Part shown: positions 27,258-36,000 of the stretch, piece after piece
Layout: each line of letters starts with the position of its first letter
How positions within the stretch are numbered: the stretch's first letter is position 1
NCBI GenBank assembly: GCA_026416535.1
Contig: JAOAFA010000106.1
Coordinates: 1 to 50,891 of the forward strand
Origin: Deltaproteobacteria bacterium
GTDB lineage: Bacteria > Myxococcota > SpSt-1050
Reading direction: 5' to 3'
Length of the DNA stretch: 50,891 nt
Notes under the pieces: model-generated
What the model saw: only the letters and a program-made list of their open reading frames with translations
The model's database searches: none
What the model was told of the DNA's origin: nothing
Translations under genes and position numbers: made by a program

Positions 27258-28688
27258 TTATTCTGAATAGATGGGGAGTTCTATCACAAAGGCAGTGCCA
27301 TCTTTATATTGCTTATCCAGGTATATGTTCCCTCGATGCTCAAGGACTGCTTTTTTAGTAAGACTTAATCCCAACCCAGTTCCGTGGTCTTTGGTAGTAA
27401 AATAAGGCTCAAATATTACATCCTGAATCTTCTTATCAATCCCGCATCCGTCATCTTCAAACCTTAGGATATATAGATCTTCATTTATCCTTGAAGACAC
27501 CACAACTTTCTTTGCACCGGCCTCTACTGAGTTTAAAATGAGATTTTCAAATACCTTTTTCATTAAGAGTTTATCAATAGCCACAAGAGTATCTCCGCAT
27601 TTCAAATCTTGTATTATTGTTATGTGTTCACTCAAGTGTGGGTTAGAACTAATCGTATCGTTGACAAACTCATCCATCCGCATTGGTTCTCTAATAGCAA
27701 CAGGCATCTTAGCAAATTCCCTGAACTGATCTATTATTCTGTTTAGTGAGGAGATCTCTTCTTCTACAATCTCACGCGAATGTCTCAATAGGTCCTTGTA
27801 TTTCTGATCATCTCCATTGTATCTCGCCTCTATCTCCTGAAATGCCAATCTGATTGGCGTGAGTGGGTTTTTTATCTCGTGAGCAATCCTTCTAGCCACC
27901 TCTTGGTAAGAGCTAATTCTCTCGAGATAACTCTCCCGTTCTTTGGCAATCCTCAGTTCATTTGATAACCTATTTAACTCGCTGGCAAGCTCTCCCATCT
28001 CATCTTTTGAAGTTACACTAATAGGTTGGTCAAATATGTTATTTTTGATTCGGCGAATCCCTGCCTTTAGTTCATTTACTGGTGAAAGAAATGCGCCAAT
28101 AAATACATATCCAAGAATCATCACTGTTAGAAACGATATACCAAACAGAAAGATGTAGACCCTCAAGTAAAAGGTATTCAAATTGCTCCTCATGCTAGAC
28201 ATGCTATCATAGACAGATATGATATTTAGCAGACTTTTCTGATTAGCTAGAACGATTTCAGGTACAACAAAACGACATTTAAAATCTCTATCTTGATATG
28301 AATGATGAGAGTAGTAATAAGTTCTCTTCTCTTGTCCACCTCCTTTTAAAAGTTCGATCTCCTCTCCATCAATTAACAAAGCTTGAAGGTCCGTGTATTT
28401 AGATATATTTCTTAACACTACTTTCCGCACAGTGTCCTTATTATAGACGTCCACCTCTGATACAATCTCACCTAATACATCTTTGCATATATAGTCATAA
28501 AGCCTCTTTCGCGCTGCAACCTCCTCCTTTGAGGCATTATATATATTCTCAATGTCTGATTTGATATTTGGATTGAGCCCAATAGATAGTGCCTCGCCAA
28601 TGATATTATTTACGATGAATATAGAGACTGTCCCGAGCAATAGGTGAACTGTGAGAATGATGAAAAATATCTTTTTATGAAAGCTCAT
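27258..28688 (-). CDS. NtrY-like sensor histidine kinase
   Basis: A 476-residue protein: a membrane helix (about 8-30), a periplasmic region of about 140 residues, a second helix (about 175-198), HAMP (about 200-250), then the kinase. The H-box AHEIKNPLTPIRLA (His270) is of the NtrY type. The N-box (NLILNSVEAGA), G1 (DDGCGI) and G2 (GTGLGLS) are intact. No response regulator is adjacent, so the partner is elsewhere; NtrY-class kinases usually act on sigma-54 activators (inference). The start overlaps the preceding gene by four bases. Confidence 0.9.
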   Translation of the reverse strand: MSFHKKIFFIILTVHLLLGTVSIFIVNNIIGEALSIGLNPNIKSDIENIYNASKEEVAARKRLYDYICKDVLGEIVSEVDVYNKDTVRKVVLRNISKYTDLQALLIDGEEIELLKGGGQEKRTYYYSHHSYQDRDFKCRFVVPEIVLANQKSLLNIISVYDSMSSMRSNLNTFYLRVYIFLFGISFLTVMILGYVFIGAFLSPVNELKAGIRRIKNNIFDQPISVTSKDEMGELASELNRLSNELRIAKERESYLERISSYQEVARRIAHEIKNPLTPIRLAFQEIEARYNGDDQKYKDLLRHSREIVEEEISSLNRIIDQFREFAKMPVAIREPMRMDEFVNDTISSNPHLSEHITIIQDLKCGDTLVAIDKLLMKKVFENLILNSVEAGAKKVVVSSRINEDLYILRFEDDGCGIDKKIQDVIFEPYFTTKDHGTGLGLSLTKKAVLEHRGNIYLDKQYKDGTAFVIELPIYSE

Positions 28689-29317
28689 TTTTTAGTAGGT
28701 ATTTCATTTATATTCACTGACTTCAATTCATATTTATAAATATTTTCTGTATTTAATTCAGGGATAAATACATTTACGAATGAACCAAAGATCGTCCTTG
28801 GTGGAGAACCCTTACTTGTTGATTCTGGATCTGCAAGATATTCCTTTATCTTTTCAATAATCTCCTTAGAGACCGGGTTTATAATAACTTTTACCTTTAT
28901 GTTATACAGAGTATCGGCTGAAAGTGCTTTTACATCGCAGATCCTCAGATCTTCGATCTCTACAAATTTAGTGTATATCTCCTCTTTATTTGATGTCTCA
29001 AATCTCAGCTTTTTTGTTGGATCAAAAGTAAATAATCTGTATTTCTCATCCCACACATCGTATATAACCTCAAAGACATACTCCTTTTTGAAGGCAATGG
29101 TGCCTCCTCTCCTTTCTTTTATCTCGATTGATAAAATAAGCCTATTTGATAGACCTGAGGAGAGTCTTTTATACAGCTCTTTTGGATTTTTAACATTTAT
29201 CTTAAGCGAAACCCAGAGCGACTCATCATCTCTTGATATTCTCAAATTCTCATTACCAAAACAGATATTCACTACTAATATAAATGTGACAAATGTTAAG
29301 ATTATAGGTCTTTTCAT
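28685..29317 (-). CDS. Exported DUF4390-like protein
   Basis: A 210-residue protein with a signal peptide (about 1-21, ending ICFG). The mature part is a beta-rich domain with conserved-looking turns (SLWVSLKINV, KKEYVFEVIYDVWDEKYRL, and NVFIPELNTE near the end). Size, export signal and gene order immediately before an NtrY-like kinase fit DUF4390 proteins, which commonly precede such kinases. The function of that family is unknown; it may act with the kinase sensor. It starts two bases after the Omp85 stop and is translationally coupled to the kinase. Confidence 0.6.
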   Translation of the reverse strand: MKRPIILTFVTFILVVNICFGNENLRISRDDESLWVSLKINVKNPKELYKRLSSGLSNRLILSIEIKERRGGTIAFKKEYVFEVIYDVWDEKYRLFTFDPTKKLRFETSNKEEIYTKFVEIEDLRICDVKALSADTLYNIKVKVIINPVSKEIIEKIKEYLADPESTSKGSPPRTIFGSFVNVFIPELNTENIYKYELKSVNINEIPTKK

Positions 29318-29319
29318 TA

Positions 29320-30633
29320 TTAAAACTTATCTATAAAGACATCCAAGAAATATGCCGTAGAAAACTTGAGAATCCCATATTCAGTGTCAGCCTTAAAGCC
29401 AATATCAAAAGAAAGAGGTGTAATTATCTCCTCCGTGGCCTTAACCTCTTCTTCGCGCCTAAACTCTTCTATGGAGGCCGTGTGGCTCACCGCCAGAGTA
29501 AAATAGAAGTAACTTTTGTAGATGACATCCTTTATTACGAAAGATGGTATAGCATACGACAGCTCTCCCATCATCGCAACAGTTTTGTATTTAATGACAT
29601 CACTCGTATTTACACCCCAGATCCTCGGTAAAGTGGTCTTACCATATACAAAATAAAAATAATCACCTACGAAAAATTTCTTAAAAAACGGCGCATCTCC
29701 TTGGATAGAGCCTGCAAATAACCTAACCTTAAATGAGTGATCAGAAAACGAAGGGAGGAGATATTCTATTTCCGCATTTAACTTTGCATATTCGTAGTCA
29801 GAAAAAATGAGCCCATTTGCAATTTCATAGTACACAGATATCATATATCCCTTATTTGGCATAAACACATCATTCCTTTTATCCTTTGAGATCCCAACAG
29901 ACAGGCTTGAGAGATATGAGCGTCCAGGCTTTACATCAAGAGGGTCATTTTCCATCTTGTTCATAAACTTGGCATCTATCCCCTCGAAATTAAAGTAGAA
30001 GTAACCATAAATAAAATCTTCAAGCTTAAGTCCATGTATGAAAGTACCCGAGAGCCTCCTGTATTGTAGAAGTTCGATTACTTCATCTGTCTTATTGTCA
30101 ACTGTCCTCTCAGATACATCATTATATAGAATCTCAAAACCGATTCTGTGTTTGGAACCAAAAATTGAAGGATTTAAAAATTTAAGACGAGATGTCAGAA
30201 AGTGTTCTCCATAAACAGTCCCTATAGAAAGTCTATAACCTCTACCCCAAAAATTGGAGTCTGTAATTGAGAGACCTCCCCAATATGAATTGACAGAGCT
30301 AAGACCTAAATGTATCTCATCAAAAAATAGTGTCCCTCTTTCTTTTACCTCAAATACTAAGTTGACAAACCCCTTTTTAGAACCTTTTTCAATCCTTGCA
30401 AATACATCTGAGAAAAAGCCGGTAGATAACAATCTTAGGCGTGCAAATTCAACCTTCTCTTCATCAAGAGGTTCTTTCTCCCTTATTGGAATATGTTGCT
30501 TAATGATTGCTGTATCTGTCTTGCTATTCCCTTTTATAATTATCTTCTCAACTATTAAGATTTCATCGTTTGCATATATCGTTATACTAATGGAAAGAAA
30601 AAAAAGAAAATAAGCTACCCAATTCCTCAGCAT
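29320..30633 (-). CDS. Omp85-family outer membrane protein with one POTRA domain
   Basis: A 437-residue protein with a signal peptide (about 1-22). Residues 25-100 form one POTRA domain (LIVEKIIIKGNSKTDTAIIK, then LLSTGFFSDV). The rest is a 16-stranded-type beta-barrel (surface antigen/BamA C-terminal family), with GLSITDSNFWGRGYRL and a terminal aromatic-rich strand ending VFIDKF. It is much smaller than BamA (which has five POTRA domains), so it is more like the small Omp85/TamA-like proteins that insert or export specific partners. First gene of an operon with the DUF4390-like and histidine-kinase genes. Confidence 0.85.
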   Translation of the reverse strand: MLRNWVAYFLFFLSISITIYANDEILIVEKIIIKGNSKTDTAIIKQHIPIREKEPLDEEKVEFARLRLLSTGFFSDVFARIEKGSKKGFVNLVFEVKERGTLFFDEIHLGLSSVNSYWGGLSITDSNFWGRGYRLSIGTVYGEHFLTSRLKFLNPSIFGSKHRIGFEILYNDVSERTVDNKTDEVIELLQYRRLSGTFIHGLKLEDFIYGYFYFNFEGIDAKFMNKMENDPLDVKPGRSYLSSLSVGISKDKRNDVFMPNKGYMISVYYEIANGLIFSDYEYAKLNAEIEYLLPSFSDHSFKVRLFAGSIQGDAPFFKKFFVGDYFYFVYGKTTLPRIWGVNTSDVIKYKTVAMMGELSYAIPSFVIKDVIYKSYFYFTLAVSHTASIEEFRREEEVKATEEIITPLSFDIGFKADTEYGILKFSTAYFLDVFIDKF

Positions 30634-30634
30634 G

Positions 30635-30651
30635 GTAAAATAATATTTTAC
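30635..30651. promoter_or_regulatory. Inverted repeat immediately upstream of the Omp85 start
   Basis: GTAAAAT-AAT-ATTTTAC is a perfect 7-bp inverted repeat ending one base before the ATG at 30633. In RNA it would form a hairpin over the region where a ribosome site is expected, and no clear Shine-Dalgarno is present. It may be an operator or a translation control element. Confidence 0.35.
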
Positions 30652-30958
30652 ATTTATTTTAAGTCAAATCAAAAAGTTAACATCGCTTATGAGAGATAGA
30701 CTTTTTGTGTTGTTTTAACACTAATAAAATGAGACACCTAAAAGACCTACTCAAATAAGTTCCACTATATACTAAGTCCGAAAACCTACTCTCATTAGGT
30801 ACTCAGTTATCCACATCTCGTCTTACACCTGCACAAATAGGGATTCTATGCAGTTGCTACCTCTCTTAAACCATGTCTATCCTCTGAAATAAGTATTAAA
30901 CACAAATCCTGTACCTATAAATTTGAGCGCATTCAACAAATTGACATACTCAAAGTAA

Positions 30959-31141
30959 AAATTAGACTCCCCTCGATACAAGAGGCTTTCTGATAGATTC
31001 ACAGTTTGTCTAAGAAGAATACATTTAAGACTGGTGGATAATCCCCAGATAAAGGGAGTAATAGCTAATGTGGATTTTCAGCTTTTTGGTTCGAATTTTT
31101 GGTACATAAAGAGCCTACATAGTAGAGTATGTTTTCAGTAA
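30959..31141 (+). pseudogene. Protein-like remnant in the gap before the redox genes
   Basis: A 60-codon plus-strand frame without a start codon reads SPRYKRLSDRFTVCL, then LVDNPQIKGVIANVDFQLFG and SNFWYIKSLHS, ending at TAA 31139. Composition is protein-like but the family is not recognised. The rest of 30652-30958 shows nothing I can support. Confidence 0.3.
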
Positions 31142-31162
31142 GGAAAACCTCAAGTAAATAAT

Positions 31163-31684
31163 TTAAATAAATCTTTCAAATCTCTCTTTCCGAGCTTTAC
31201 ATATAGGGCAGACGTCAGGGGGACTGTCCCGTGCTGCGAGATAACCACAGACTGTACATCTCCACACAGGATATGGTAGTTGGGAGGGTAACTCCTTTTT
31301 AGTTTCTCTCAGCTTTTTTCTCTCTTCCTCAGGGGGCCTACGTTCTGGTATTGGTGTAATAGGTACTTTCTTGTCATATGCATCTTTTGAAACATATAGA
31401 CCACAATAACAAGTATTATACTCGTTGATGTCTACATCCCGATATATGCATGGACAAATAATATCTAAATCCTTCTCCTTTTCGCCCTCAGCAAGCCTGC
31501 AGGGACACGCCCAATAACCATATCTCTTTTCATTAATAAGTAGGGATTTCACGAGCAGTTTTGTAAATTCTTCGTCTGGATTTAAAAAATATCCGCCCGA
31601 CTCTGCCTCTTTCTTAAGTTTCTGGTAGACTCTATCTATCTCCTCATTCGATGGCTCATAGTCATATTTCCCTATCTTTTTCAT
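31163..31684 (-). CDS. Ferredoxin:thioredoxin reductase catalytic-domain / rubredoxin fusion
   Basis: A 173-residue protein. Residues 1-105 match the catalytic beta-subunit of ferredoxin:thioredoxin reductase: CPC (60, 62), CPC (77, 79) and C-Y-C (92, 94), which ligate a [4Fe-4S] cluster and supply the active disulphide; the family spacing is CPC-x16-CPC-x8-CHC and here it is 14 and 12. Tyr replaces the usual His between the last two Cys. A charged linker leads to a C-terminal rubredoxin-type iron site (WRCTVCGY ... VCPIC). It probably passes single electrons to a disulphide-exchange partner; the adjacent glutaredoxin, overlapping by four bases, is the obvious candidate. Confidence 0.88.
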   Translation of the reverse strand: MKKIGKYDYEPSNEEIDRVYQKLKKEAESGGYFLNPDEEFTKLLVKSLLINEKRYGYWACPCRLAEGEKEKDLDIICPCIYRDVDINEYNTCYCGLYVSKDAYDKKVPITPIPERRPPEEERKKLRETKKELPSQLPYPVWRCTVCGYLAARDSPPDVCPICKARKERFERFI

Positions 31685-31956
31685 CTTAACTCCTCCCTTA
31701 TCCTCTTTTCATCAAAACCTGCTATACATACCTCATCATCTATAACAATAGTTGGGAAAGACATCTGTGGATTAAACTTCCTCATTCTATTCCTTACCCT
31801 CTCCTTTTCTTCCCCTTCTAACAGATCCACATCTACAAAGTCATACTTTACTCCTAGCTCGTCTAATAATGCCTTGGTCTTCCTACACCAAATGCAAGTA
31901 CTTAGTGCAAATAAGAATACCTTTCTATTGCTTTTACGACTCTTCTTTTCCGGCAT
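31681..31956 (-). CDS. Glutaredoxin-like protein (CIWC)
   Basis: A 91-residue thioredoxin-fold protein. A lysine-rich start is followed by strand VFLFALST and the active site CIWC (about 21-24). Then come helix KTKALLDEL, strand YDFVDVDLL, the cis-Pro loop [10 protein letters not shown] and the final [11 protein letters not shown] helix, as in glutaredoxin/NrdH redoxins. There is no signal peptide, so it is cytoplasmic. GGAGG lies seven bases before the ATG. It overlaps the reductase-rubredoxin gene, which may re-reduce it from ferredoxin instead of glutathione or NADPH (inference). Confidence 0.88.
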   Translation of the reverse strand: MPEKKSRKSNRKVFLFALSTCIWCRKTKALLDELGVKYDFVDVDLLEGEEKERVRNRMRKFNPQMSFPTIVIDDEVCIAGFDEKRIREELR

Positions 31957-32084
31957 AGAATCCTCCGGGACAAGTATATCTAGAGTTTTACATTAACCTC
32001 AATCCCTTTGTAAAGTATAAAATTACATTAAAATCTTACCACTTTGAGATATCTTACAATGACGATCTTCTACACAAATAACCG

Positions 32085-32107
32085 ATTACACCTGAGTGTA
32101 ATTTTTT
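32085..32107 (+). terminator. Terminator-like hairpin with no plus-strand gene before it
   Basis: ATTACAC-CTGA-GTGTAAT (perfect 7-bp stem) followed by TTTTT. In terminator orientation it faces plus-strand transcripts, yet no plus-strand gene lies within 1 kb upstream, so it may end antisense transcription or belong to an unrecognised RNA. The rest of 31957-32350 shows only this and the next hairpin. Confidence 0.4.
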
Positions 32108-32278
32108 AACCTGCAAAGTAGATCTTTCTCTTGTTTTAGAGTGGATTGATTAAATAATATAGATTGAATTAAGAACATTTGATGCAACTTAATAAATTGG
32201 CTAAGTAAAATTAGTGTGGATGTATGAATGTCGCTTTTTCAGAGAGAGTTTTGTATCTTTACGTAGAGTTTAAATGTC

Positions 32279-32300
32279 CAAAAAATAGGTAGTATCTACC
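32279..32300 (-). terminator. Likely intrinsic terminator of the M1-type peptidase gene
   Basis: On the minus strand GGTAG-ATA-CTACC is followed by TATTTTTTGG, about 50 bases after the peptidase stop. The stem is only 5 bp but the U-run is good. Confidence 0.45.
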
Positions 32301-32350
32301 GACGGGATTAATAAAATGGGTCCTAAAATGACTCTATTTCTTTCTCCCAA

Positions 32351-34030
32351 CTACCTATATTGCCTGAACATGTCAAATGTATCTTCAAGCCAATCTTTAA
32401 ATTTATTGAGATTTATATCAAAATCTTCTCCCTCGTTTAAAAGCTTCAGAAGTTCATTCAAAGAGCCTTTACCTATATCTTCGTCACCATAAGTGCCTTC
32501 AAACCATCTCTTATATAGAGACTCAATTTGATCTACCTTCTTTTGTTCACTTTTCTTTAGCATCGATATCAGATGCCTCATCTCGGAATCTTTGAATGCC
32601 CTCTCCCTTACCCAGCTTGAGAGTAGATGCATCATCCTGAGGTCCCCTAAAATCTCATTGAGTTTCACAAAAAATAGTGGAGCTTTACCGTAAATTATAC
32701 CAGCATATTGAAACATATTATCGTATTTATCAATAGGTGTAGAGATGGGTAAGTCTTTATATCCTAGAAGTCTCATTACTATATAATTAAGTCTGATATG
32801 ATTCTCCAAGAATTTCTTCCCTTCCTGTTCGCCATATTTATTCATAAAGTATAGGTATGCCGAAAAGCTCGCAAGTCCTTCGTCAAGGAACGGCTCCCTT
32901 CTAGAATCAGACGGAACAAGTGTACTGAACCATTGGTGAGCTACTTCATGTACAATCACGAATTCGAACATCTGTGAAAGCAAATCCTTTGTAGTAAATC
33001 TCCCTTCTGGTTGTGCAAATTGTACTCCTGAGTACAAGAAATTGCCCACAGTTATTAGAGCTGGGAATTCGACGCCTCCAGCTCCTCCCGTCATCGGTGC
33101 TGAGACGATCTTTAGGGTTGTATATGGATATTTTGCATAATACTTTGAAAAGTAATTTATTGCCTGAGATGCTATTTCAATTGAGAGCTCTGCAACACTA
33201 TACTCTATCTCTGAGGTATAATAGGAGGTATACAAAACATTATCGATCTCCTTACTTACAGATTTAAAGACATCTGATGCCTCTATGACAAAATCATTTA
33301 CAACCTCTGCTTCAAAATGAGATATTATTCTACCATCTGGTAATTTCTCAGATTTTTTTACTATCCCATTCGTAATCACTACCACGGATGGATCACTGAT
33401 TATACTTACATGATAGTCTGCAAAATCACCTCTTTGGTAATCGCCTAATCCATTAATTTCAGATATATTCCAATCATCCCCAGAGATCTTTGCCAAGGTT
33501 GGTATAGGAGATGCCATATTGCAAACAGTGGATGAGCAACCAAAAACCCCATAATTATTTTCTGACATTCTCTTTGTAGAAAGTCCGAGCAGCTGTTTTA
33601 AAGAGAGGAGGAATATATCTGCATCTTCGTCTGAGATCTCAGGAAGAGTCGCCTGAAACTCTATATCAATTGTGTATCTCTTCCTAGGCCTAAAATCACC
33701 CTTGATCTCAATTGTTGTATTATCTCTATAATCAAACCTTAGATCAGTCCCATCCATTTTCACGGAGACAATTGAGAGATTTTTACCATAATATGTCCCA
33801 CTATTTGCAAAGAGTCTAAGAAATACACCTTTATTGTTGGCAAATGGGTATTCAAATGATATCTTCTCCTCTCCCTTGAAAGAACGGTCCTCGAAGTCAA
33901 GACTTATCTTCGCCTGATATCTAGGTCTATTCTTTGGAACCAAGTTTTTATATTCTTTATTCAACAGTTGAGAATACAGGTTTTGAGAGAGAATAAAGAG
34001 AATAAATATGGCTTTTAATGTATTACACAT
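32351..34030 (-). CDS. M1-family zinc metallopeptidase, exported
   Basis: A 559-residue protein with a signal peptide (about 1-20). Residues 35-255 are the N-terminal beta-saddle. The catalytic domain has GGVEF (about 318-322), the equivalent of GAMEN, and the zinc site HEVAH (361-365) with the third ligand Glu384 (FLDEGLA) 18 residues on, exactly the gluzincin pattern. It ends soon after the catalytic domain with a short helical region, so it lacks the long C-terminal helical domain of classical aminopeptidase N. The signal implies periplasmic or secreted action on peptides. The ribosome site is poor; GAACTTAAT-like spacing is not seen and the start is fixed by the signal peptide. Monocistronic. 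Confidence 0.88.
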   Translation of the reverse strand: MCNTLKAIFILFILSQNLYSQLLNKEYKNLVPKNRPRYQAKISLDFEDRSFKGEEKISFEYPFANNKGVFLRLFANSGTYYGKNLSIVSVKMDGTDLRFDYRDNTTIEIKGDFRPRKRYTIDIEFQATLPEISDEDADIFLLSLKQLLGLSTKRMSENNYGVFGCSSTVCNMASPIPTLAKISGDDWNISEINGLGDYQRGDFADYHVSIISDPSVVVITNGIVKKSEKLPDGRIISHFEAEVVNDFVIEASDVFKSVSKEIDNVLYTSYYTSEIEYSVAELSIEIASQAINYFSKYYAKYPYTTLKIVSAPMTGGAGGVEFPALITVGNFLYSGVQFAQPEGRFTTKDLLSQMFEFVIVHEVAHQWFSTLVPSDSRREPFLDEGLASFSAYLYFMNKYGEQEGKKFLENHIRLNYIVMRLLGYKDLPISTPIDKYDNMFQYAGIIYGKAPLFFVKLNEILGDLRMMHLLSSWVRERAFKDSEMRHLISMLKKSEQKKVDQIESLYKRWFEGTYGDEDIGKGSLNELLKLLNEGEDFDINLNKFKDWLEDTFDMFRQYR

Positions 34031-34572
34031 GGGAGTGGTTACCTACCGCTTATTTTTTCCATACAAACTTCTCAAAAAACTTTAGACCTTTCCTAAAAAG
34101 CATATAAATCATTAAAACTATTTTTAAAGGCTCATTATAATCATGGCAGACATATTATAGTAAAGCATAAAGTGATTTTCAAGGGGAAGGGATAGTATAT
34201 GCATCCCTTAAAAAGTTCTTTTGCGATGTACTATGATGTAAAGTCATCTACAGTATTGTCTCAAAAAATTATTCATCTTTTGTGAAGACGATTCAAGTAT
34301 GTAATTTATTCAGTTGTAAAAAAAGCATATCCACTCTCGCTAATATAATAGAAATGTTACAATCTTTGCCAATCACCTATACCTTCTTTTGAAGATCATA
34401 AATAGACCTTTTTGTTTCTTTAACAGTAGAAATCTGGAAGTATTCTGATTTAAGATAGCTATCTGTTAAAGGAATATAATTGTTTTATTACTACCTTGCC
34501 GACTGGGTTTGTGAATGACCATCACCATAATTGGGATTTTTGTATTGTTTTGAGATATATGTAAACAAGGCA
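34031..34572. other. Non-coding stretch, nothing supported
   Basis: No open frame with credible start or composition on either strand, no strong hairpin and no promoter match. It is AT-rich and probably the end of the 2-kb zone of gene decay. Confidence 0.4.
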
Positions 34573-34992
34573 TCAGAGAAGCTTGTTTAATGAATTTCTG
34601 ATGTTATAAGAGTACAAAAAAGCACAGTTTATTGGATTGCCTACGGTAGGCCATAAATTAATAATAACGCGGTGCCCCAAAGAAGTTACGGGGTACAAAG
34701 AAGGAAGGTTTTTGTTAGACACAAGAGGGTATAATAAAAAACATATCAAACCACTATGGATAAAAATTGTGAGTTCACGTGATGTCAAGTTCTTGTGTAT
34801 GAAATTTTTATTCTGTGGGAGCCTTTTAACTCCATCCTCCCTATCTCTCTCATTATCTCCCTTAAATCTACCTATTGCCTCCTCAAAATCCATAAACCCT
34901 CCATCCGCATACCTCCTGCTTATCTCTCCACTCCCTAGATAAACAACCTCCCACATTGCATCCTCACCATGAAATATCTCTATTACTTTCAT
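34573..34992 (-). pseudogene. Hypothetical gene, probably truncated
   Basis: A 139-codon frame. The first 60 residues (MKVIEIFHGEDAMWEVVYLG, then GEISRRYADGGFMDFEEAIG) look like a real protein. After about residue 60 the composition changes to an uncharged, irregular stretch unlike the first part, as after a frameshift or deletion. The ATG overlaps the stop of the upstream remnant as ATGA, so the two were probably coupled genes of one operon. I do not recognise the family. Confidence 0.35.
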
Positions 34993-35216
34993 CCTACTCT
35001 TAACCCCTGAGAACTAATTCTGCTAGAATAATCTGACGACCATGAACATTGCTCTATTAATCCCCTCTTTGTTAGATCATTCAGAATCTTTTACAACTCA
35101 TCCATATGTTTACATAAAATAACCGCTTTTTTGCCATTGATACCTTTATGATATACACCTATAATATGAGTGGACAGAGAGAATTCCCGTTTAGTCTCCT
35201 GTTTAATCCTTTTATT
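34989..35216 (-). pseudogene. Remnant of an upstream coupled gene with an in-frame stop
   Basis: One frame reads IKQETKREFSLSTHIIGVYH, then KKAVILCKHMDEL, a TAA at 35091-35093, then KILNDLTKRGLIEQ and on to TGA at 34989. The helical, charged composition continues across the stop, so a single nonsense change in a real gene is likely. No intact start is visible. Family unknown. Confidence 0.4.
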
Positions 35217-35423
35217 TCATCTATGAATAGAGAATATGCTTTGAGCTGAGGAATGATATTATCTTATTGGGAGAACAACTCTCAAAAGCAAGGTTTAATA
35301 CAAAAGTTCTGAGAATCCTTATCTGTCTTCTTAAACTTGGTCAAACAGAATAGCTAGTCCAAGTCCCCTTTATATCCCTTGGAATTAAAAATCGGGCTAA
35401 CTGCCTGTTGTAATACTCATTAG

Positions 35424-35706
35424 CTATCTATACTGTCCTCCGAATAAGTCCTCGTCTCCTTTTTCATAAGCCTGTTTAATAACGAGGCTGTCATGAAGCT
35501 TGATACTTCAGTCAAGCATCTTTTCTGATTCTGGACCTACTTTTAACTCTTTCTTTAAAACCTAACATGTCTTTGTTGTAGACACAATTTATAATATGCC
35601 TTCTACATCTAAGAGGAGTAAATCTTTTTGTCAGCAAGGCTGAAGGATAAATAGGCAAGGAATGGAGTAAATAAGTCATGGGTAGTTTAAAGGTTAGACT
35701 TTCCAT
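35424..35706 (-). pseudogene. Remnant gene fragment, unidentified
   Basis: A 64-codon frame from the ATG at 35706 (contains LLTKRFTPLRCRRHIINCVY) ends at 35512; a shifted frame then reads KLHDSLVIKQAYEKGDEDLF to a TAG at 35424. Basic, short and broken. It could come from a mobile element, but no transposase motif (DDE, HUH, Tyr recombinase) or terminal repeat is visible. Confidence 0.3.
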
Positions 35707-35810
35707 TAGGTTTTTGTATATCAGATGTGGTTGAGAACATAATGGATGGGGCTAAGGAATTGATACTTATGTTGAGAGGTAATTTGGATAATTTAAGAAG
35801 AGTTTATTGA
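35691..35810 (+). other. Short protein-like open frame, unidentified
   Basis: A 39-codon plus-strand frame contains FCISDVVENIMDGAKELILM and ends LRRVY. The only ATGs are internal and lack a ribosome site. It is amphipathic and helical, and may be a remnant of a longer gene. The remaining 180 bases to the kinase gene at 36001 carry only its possible promoter. Confidence 0.25.
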
Positions 35811-36000
35811 GGTAATGCTGAGTGTTTTTTGTGTGTAGTATTTGAAAGCCTTGTAGATCATTGGGGTTGGGGAGTCCATTGTAGTATTTAATTAAAAATG
35901 GAGAAATGTTGCATAAAGAAAACATAGCTTTATACATACTATTGAAAAAATGCTTATACTCTGGTATTAATCAACTATAAACTCTGGGAGGAGTAATTAA

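Noticed and set aside
35424-35706. A transposase or insertion sequence in the 35-36 kb zone
   Set aside because: No catalytic motif, no terminal inverted repeats and no target duplication were seen.
35884-35940. A sigma-54 promoter before the pseudokinase gene (TGGAGA...TTGCAT)
   Set aside because: The distance between GG and GC is one base too short for RpoN and the -24 box is poor.
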